A stretch of 64,000 nt of DNA from Burkholderia cepacia GG4. Its GTDB lineage: Bacteria > Pseudomonadota > Gammaproteobacteria > Burkholderiales > Burkholderiaceae. The notes beneath the pieces were generated by a model, which searched no databases, had not been told where the DNA came from, and worked only from the letters and a program-made list of their open reading frames with translations. The DNA is taken from NCBI RefSeq assembly GCF_000292915.1, contig NC_018513.1, positions 3,224,001 through 3,288,000 on the forward strand, given 5' to 3'. Shown here in pieces: positions 59,665-64,000 of the stretch; position 1 is the first letter of the stretch, and every line of letters begins with the position of its first letter. Position numbers and translations under genes: made by a program.

Positions 59665-59790
59665 CCGGTTCGGCAGCGGTTCGGGAGCCGCTGGATGAGG
59701 AGATTGCCGTCGATGCAGGTGCGCCCGGCATCGCGCCGTACAGGCGCGGCCAAAGACACTCGCGTGCCCCGCCGGTGCCGCGCCGAATGC

Positions 59791-60135
59791 TCAGTTCGCG
59801 CCGTTCGCCCCTGCGTCCCGCCATTTGGCCGGCACGATCGCGTGCCATTCTCGCAGAAGCAGGTTTTTCACGGCGTCGGGATGCGCGGCCGACAGGCGCA
59901 CCAGCACGATCGGCCAACCGGCATAGTGGTCGGTCACGTAATACACGTCGGGTTCCGATTCGATCAGCCACGCACGCTCGTCGGGGCCGACGCCCGTCAC
60001 GACGAGCGTGTCGCCGTCCTCGCGCAGGCGCGCGAGCATCTTGCCCCTCACCTTGAGGGCGGGCGTGCCGTACGACGTGGCCTCCTCGACGCCCCGCCAT
60101 GCCAGCGCGATCTGCCGAACTTGGTCGAATGTCAC
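59791..60135 (-). CDS. YjbR/MmcQ-family protein
   Basis: A 114-residue protein of the YjbR/MmcQ (DUF419) fold, a CyaY-like DNA-binding-type domain of unknown function. It shows the family pattern FDQVRQIALAWRGVEEATSY, PALKVRGKMLARL and the C-terminal HYAGWPIVLVRL. The start is GTG at 60135 with GGAGG seven bases upstream, so an ATG-only search would miss it. The frame stays open upstream through the MFS gene in another frame. That part is a shadow. Confidence 0.8.
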   Translation of the reverse strand: MTFDQVRQIALAWRGVEEATSYGTPALKVRGKMLARLREDGDTLVVTGVGPDERAWLIESEPDVYYVTDHYAGWPIVLVRLSAAHPDAVKNLLLREWHAIVPAKWRDAGANGAN

Positions 60136-60239
60136 GATGCGCCTCCGTCCGTCGATGATCGACGTTCCGGCCACCGTAGCGGAAATCGTGGATAACGCCT
60201 GGCCGCGAGGCGTCTGACCGTGCGCTCGGCGACGCGTGG

Positions 60240-61502
60240 CTAGCGGCCGGCCGCGCGCGCCGCCGCCGGCGCGCGGCCGGTAGTGGCAACGATCGCGAAC
60301 GCGATCGCATTGGCGGCCGCGCTGGCCAGGATCGGCACGAGATAGCCGCCGCCCGCGTCGTAGATGAAGCCGGCCGCGGCGGGCCCGATCAACGTGCCGA
60401 ACGCGACGCTCGTGTACAGCACGCCGATGATCGCGCTCACGTTGCGACCGCCGAAGTAGTCCATCACGACGGCGGGCAACACGGCAACCCAGCCGCCGTA
60501 GAACACGCCGAATACGAGTGCGAACGCGGCCAGCCTCGCGACGGTCCCGGCGCCGGCCCATGCGACGAGCGCGACGGCCATGCCCGCGAACATCGCGAGC
60601 AGCGACGCGCGGCGGCCGAAGCGATCGGCAAGGCCGCCGAGGAAGAAGCGCCCTGCGGTGCTGCCGACGCCGATCGCGCCGAGCAGCAGCACGGCCGTCG
60701 ACGGCGCGACGCCATGATCGAGCGCATACGGCACGAGGTGCACGAACGGCACGAAGACACCGAACGAGCACACGAGACACGCCGCGTAGAGACTCGCGAA
60801 CGGCCGCGACGTGACGGCCTCGCGCACGGTCGCGCCGGCAGGCACCGATGCGGCGGCGCCACGCGCTCCGTCGCCCGAATGCGCACGCGCCGCATCGCCG
60901 TCGGGCACCAAGCCGCGTCCGCGCGGATCGTTCTCGATCAGCAGCGACATGCCCACGCCCACCACTACCGCGATCGCCGCCAGCGTGACATACGCACCGC
61001 GCCAGCCGACGTGCGCGATCAGCGCGGACGCGAGCGGCGGCATCACGAGCGTGCCGACGCCGATCCCCGCGACCGCGAGCCCCGACGCGAAGCCGCGCCG
61101 GCGCACGAACCAGCGTTGCACGGCACCGACGGCGGGCACGTATGCGCAACCGACGCCGAGGCCGACACCGAGCCCGTACGCGACATAGACCTGCAGCAGG
61201 GTATGCGCGGCACCGGCCGCCGCGAGACCTGCAGCCGTCAACAGCATGCCGGCGACGGCGAGCCGCCGCGAGCCGAAGCGATCGGCGAGCGGGCCGCTGA
61301 TGATGCCGAAGCCGAAATACAGGAAGCCGGCCAGTGAAAACACGAGCGAGATCTGTCCGCGCGACGCAGCGAAATCCCGCTGCAGCGATTCGACGAACGC
61401 GCTGAACGTGTACGCACTGCCGAAGCCGACGAACGTGACGGCGAACGCGGCCGCCACCACATACCAGCCGTAAAAGACGCGCGATGCGCGCGGGCCGTTC
61501 AT
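60240..61502 (-). CDS. MFS transporter (monocarboxylate/OFA-like)
   Basis: A 420-residue major facilitator with 12 predicted helices. The N-terminal FYGWYVVAAAFAVTFVGFGS start and the motif GPLADRFGSRRL between helices 2 and 3 are typical. A second copy, GGLADRFGRR, follows helix 8. The YGWYVV start occurs in monocarboxylate and oxalate/formate-type carriers; the substrate is unknown. It diverges from a LysR gene that may control it. A 22-base palindrome lies 24 bases before its start. Confidence 0.87.
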   Translation of the reverse strand: MNGPRASRVFYGWYVVAAAFAVTFVGFGSAYTFSAFVESLQRDFAASRGQISLVFSLAGFLYFGFGIISGPLADRFGSRRLAVAGMLLTAAGLAAAGAAHTLLQVYVAYGLGVGLGVGCAYVPAVGAVQRWFVRRRGFASGLAVAGIGVGTLVMPPLASALIAHVGWRGAYVTLAAIAVVVGVGMSLLIENDPRGRGLVPDGDAARAHSGDGARGAAASVPAGATVREAVTSRPFASLYAACLVCSFGVFVPFVHLVPYALDHGVAPSTAVLLLGAIGVGSTAGRFFLGGLADRFGRRASLLAMFAGMAVALVAWAGAGTVARLAAFALVFGVFYGGWVAVLPAVVMDYFGGRNVSAIIGVLYTSVAFGTLIGPAAAGFIYDAGGGYLVPILASAAANAIAFAIVATTGRAPAAARAAGR

Positions 61503-61525
61503 GACGGTGCTCCTCTCAGGTTCAG

Positions 61526-61547
61526 CCGGGCGCCGCGCGGCGCCCGG
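61526..61547. repeat. 22-base perfect GC palindrome before the MFS gene
   Basis: CCGGGCGCCGC directly followed by its complement, with no spacer, 24-45 bases upstream of the MFS start codon. As RNA it could hide part of the leader; as DNA it could be an operator. Confidence 0.55.
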
Positions 61548-61695
61548 ATTGCCTCATGGATATAGATGACCTATGTTGATCGCATCGACCGCGTAAATGC
61601 CGGCCACGACGATACGATCCAATGCAACAAAGGTACTCGCGCATACCCGTCGCCTCAAACGATATTTCATCGGCCTTTCGCTTTAGAAAAACTCA

Positions 61696-62613
61696 ATGAT
61701 CCGTTCCCGTCTGCCACCGCTCAACGCGTTGCGTGCGTTCGAGGCGGCCGCCCGCCACCTGTCGGTGAAATCCGCGGCCGAGGAGCTGTCGGTCACGCCC
61801 GGCGCGGTGAGCCAGATGATCCGTACGCTCGAGACGCACCTCGGCGTGCAGCTGTTCGAGCGCGTGAACCGCGGCATCCTGCTGACCGCCGCAGGCCGCG
61901 ACTACCTGCCGCCCGTGCGCAACGCGTTCCGGCAGATCGCCGACGCGTCGCAGCGTGTGTCGGGCGCCGCCGACAGCGGCGTGCTGACGGTGAGCGTCAC
62001 ACCGTTTTTCGCGTCGGCATGGCTCGTGCCGCGCCTCGCGCAGTTCCGCGACGCGTGCCCGGACGTCGACCTGCAGATCGTCGCGAGCCACGCGCTCGCC
62101 GATTTCTCGCGCGACGGCGTCGACGTCGCGATCCGTCACGGCCTCGGCCGCTACATCGGGCTGTGCAGCGAACGACTGCTGACGGTGGAGATCGTCGCGC
62201 TTGCGGCGCCGGAACTCGTCGCGCGGCTTGGCATGCCGGCCACGCCCGCCGACCTGGCCGGATGGCCACATCTGCACGACGCCGAGCGCAAGGGCTGGCA
62301 CATCTGGTTCGACGCGCAGCGGATCGACGATTTCGGTCCGCCGCGCGGCCCCGCGTTCGATGATTCCGGCCTGTTGCTGCAGGCGATCCTCGCCGGTCAG
62401 GGCGCGGGCCTGCTGCCGGCGGCGATGGTGCGCAACGAGCTCGCGAGCGGCCGGCTCGTGCAGCTTGCCGACGTCGCATGGCTCGACGACTTCGCGTACT
62501 ACCTCGTCTATCCGCCACATCATGCGGAACGGTCGAAGGTCGCCGCGTTCCGCCGGTGGATTCTCGATGCCGCGCAGGCCGACGGCGCGGCATCGATGAC
62601 GGGCGCCGCGTAG
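61696..62613 (+). CDS. LysR-family transcriptional regulator (GcvA-like)
   Basis: A 305-residue regulator. The N-terminal winged helix begins LPPLNALRAFEAAARHLSVK, a hallmark of the GcvA/AmpR branch, with the recognition helix in VTPGAVSQMIRTLE. The C-terminal co-inducer domain runs from GVLTVSVTPFFASAWLVPRL. Length is normal. It is divergent from the MFS transporter gene with 193 bases between the starts, the usual layout when a LysR protein controls its neighbour. The co-inducer is unknown. Confidence 0.92.
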   Translation: MIRSRLPPLNALRAFEAAARHLSVKSAAEELSVTPGAVSQMIRTLETHLGVQLFERVNRGILLTAAGRDYLPPVRNAFRQIADASQRVSGAADSGVLTVSVTPFFASAWLVPRLAQFRDACPDVDLQIVASHALADFSRDGVDVAIRHGLGRYIGLCSERLLTVEIVALAAPELVARLGMPATPADLAGWPHLHDAERKGWHIWFDAQRIDDFGPPRGPAFDDSGLLLQAILAGQGAGLLPAAMVRNELASGRLVQLADVAWLDDFAYYLVYPPHHAERSKVAAFRRWILDAAQADGAASMTGAA

Positions 62614-62722
62614 CGTCGCTGCGCCGTACGGCTGCGGCACCGATACGCAGCCGACCCGCTAACATCCGGCCCGGGCCGTCGGCCCGCCATCGACAGCAGC
62701 TAACAACATCCGGAGAGAGACC

Positions 62723-63037
62723 ATGCCTGCCCTGCTCCGCCGCACGACGCGCATCGCGACGCTGTCGGCCGCGCTGTTCGTCGCGTGCGCCGCCCTGCCG
62801 CCTCCGGCGCATGCATATCGCGCATCGCCCGGCTATGGCTACGGCAACGAAGCCGACCTCGACCGGCACGACACGTACCGCAATCGCGACGGCGACACCG
62901 TCCATGCGCCGGCTCATTCGAAATCGGGCCGCGTGCCCGACGGCGCGAGCGCGCGTTGCCGCGACGGCACCTACAGCTTCAGCCGCCATCGGCGCGGCAC
63001 CTGCTCGGGGCACGGCGGCGTCGCCGCGTGGCTGTGA
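62723..63037 (+). CDS. secreted DUF3761 protein
   Basis: A 104-residue precursor with a signal peptide (about residues 1-31, ending PPPAHAY) and a C-terminal DUF3761 motif: RCRDGTYSFSRHRRGTCSGH followed by GGVAAWL. Two cysteines in this motif likely form a disulfide. The linker is rich in Tyr, Asp and Arg. It is predicted to be periplasmic or secreted. Function is unknown. It is a lone plus-strand gene between the LysR gene and ettA. Confidence 0.75.
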   Translation: MPALLRRTTRIATLSAALFVACAALPPPAHAYRASPGYGYGNEADLDRHDTYRNRDGDTVHAPAHSKSGRVPDGASARCRDGTYSFSRHRRGTCSGHGGVAAWL

Positions 63038-63090
63038 CCGCAGGGGCGGCCGAATGGCCAGGTGCGTGCCAGCGGCAGGCGGCGGCGCAG

Positions 63091-63096
63091 TACAAT
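63091..63096 (+). promoter_or_regulatory. candidate -10 of ettA
   Basis: TACAAT followed by ACGCGC, 131 bases before ettA, in a GC-rich region. No clear -35. Confidence 0.3.
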
Positions 63097-63226
63097 ACGC
63101 GCTCGCGCCGCCAACCCGCGGCGGCGCCGCCGCGCCCCGCGCGGCACGCTCCGTACCGAATCACCCGACGCCGCCACGCCCGCGCGCTGCGCGGCCGTCT
63201 CAACCACTTCTGACTTTCACACCGAA

Positions 63227-64000
<774 letters not shown>

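Larger units (their letters stand above)
59322..59790. other. control region upstream of the permease
   Basis: A 469-base stretch without a convincing gene. It carries two strong palindromes (59587-59604 and 59625-59664) in an AT-rich patch. The remainder, next to the YjbR-family gene, is GC-rich and shows nothing I recognise. Confidence 0.5.

Noticed and set aside
60136..61149. Upstream extension of the YjbR-family frame through the MFS gene
   Set aside because: Arg/Ala-rich shadow in another frame; a GTG with GGAGG at 60135 gives the normal family length.

Overview
The window reads as a piece of the large chromosome of a Burkholderia species, most likely of the B. cepacia complex. The evidence is high GC content with G/C-ending codons throughout, a complete beta-proteobacterial division and cell wall (dcw) cluster, a Burkholderia-type trimeric porin, three DUF4148 proteins, and a phenylacetate catabolon with the gene order paaF / paaN-thiolase-paaG-paaI-paaK. 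All functional calls come from reading motifs and protein sequences by eye; no database search was run.

Left part (1-24.4 kb). Nearly everything is on the minus strand. The transcript order is mraZ, rsmH, ftsL, ftsI, murE, murF, mraY, murD, ftsW, murG, murC, ddlB, ftsQ, ftsA, ftsZ, then a peroxiredoxin, lpxC, secA, argJ and the start of a DUF815 ATPase. Many junctions are 4-base ATGA overlaps, so translation is probably coupled. MraZ has four 10-base operator repeats in front of its own gene. A DUF721/DciA-like gene lies on the plus strand between secA and lpxC.

Middle (24.6-35 kb). coq7, a porin, fadD and an orphan molybdopterin oxidoreductase are followed by the oddest region of the window. 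It holds a lone 5S rRNA (31320-31434, minus) with pre-5S spacer and terminator. About 3.4 kb upstream, on the same strand, there is a stable-RNA-type promoter with an AT-rich UP region (34848-34910). In place of 16S and 23S rRNA lie three DUF4148 genes, ohr, a RidA-family gene and a LysR gene cut off after about 174 residues. A 22-base perfect inverted repeat marks both edges. This looks like a gutted rRNA operon, or an rRNA-mediated assembly error.

Phenylacetate region (35-41.6 kb). paaF diverges from paaN, a thiolase gene, paaG, paaI and paaK, around a palindrome suited to the TetR-type repressor PaaR. These genes activate phenylacetate and carry out the lower, beta-oxidation-like steps; the paaABCDE epoxidase genes are not in the window.

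Tryptophan region (41.7-50.9 kb). mltA, a 47-residue membrane protein gene and apaG come first, then rpe, gph, a Trp-rich leader peptide with an attenuator hairpin, trpE, trpG, trpD and trpC. A CYTH triphosphatase gene overlaps the trpC stop codon, and ung follows. The leader peptide (three Trp codons in six) points to transcription attenuation.

Right part (51-64 kb). This holds azoR, an M61 peptidase, dsbC, a UbiH/UbiF-family hydroxylase, ychF, a LprI-like secreted protein, an amino-acid permease with large palindromes upstream, a YjbR/MmcQ protein, an MFS transporter divergent from a LysR regulator, a DUF3761 protein, and the first 258 codons of ettA. No tRNA, CRISPR array, insertion sequence or prophage was recognised.
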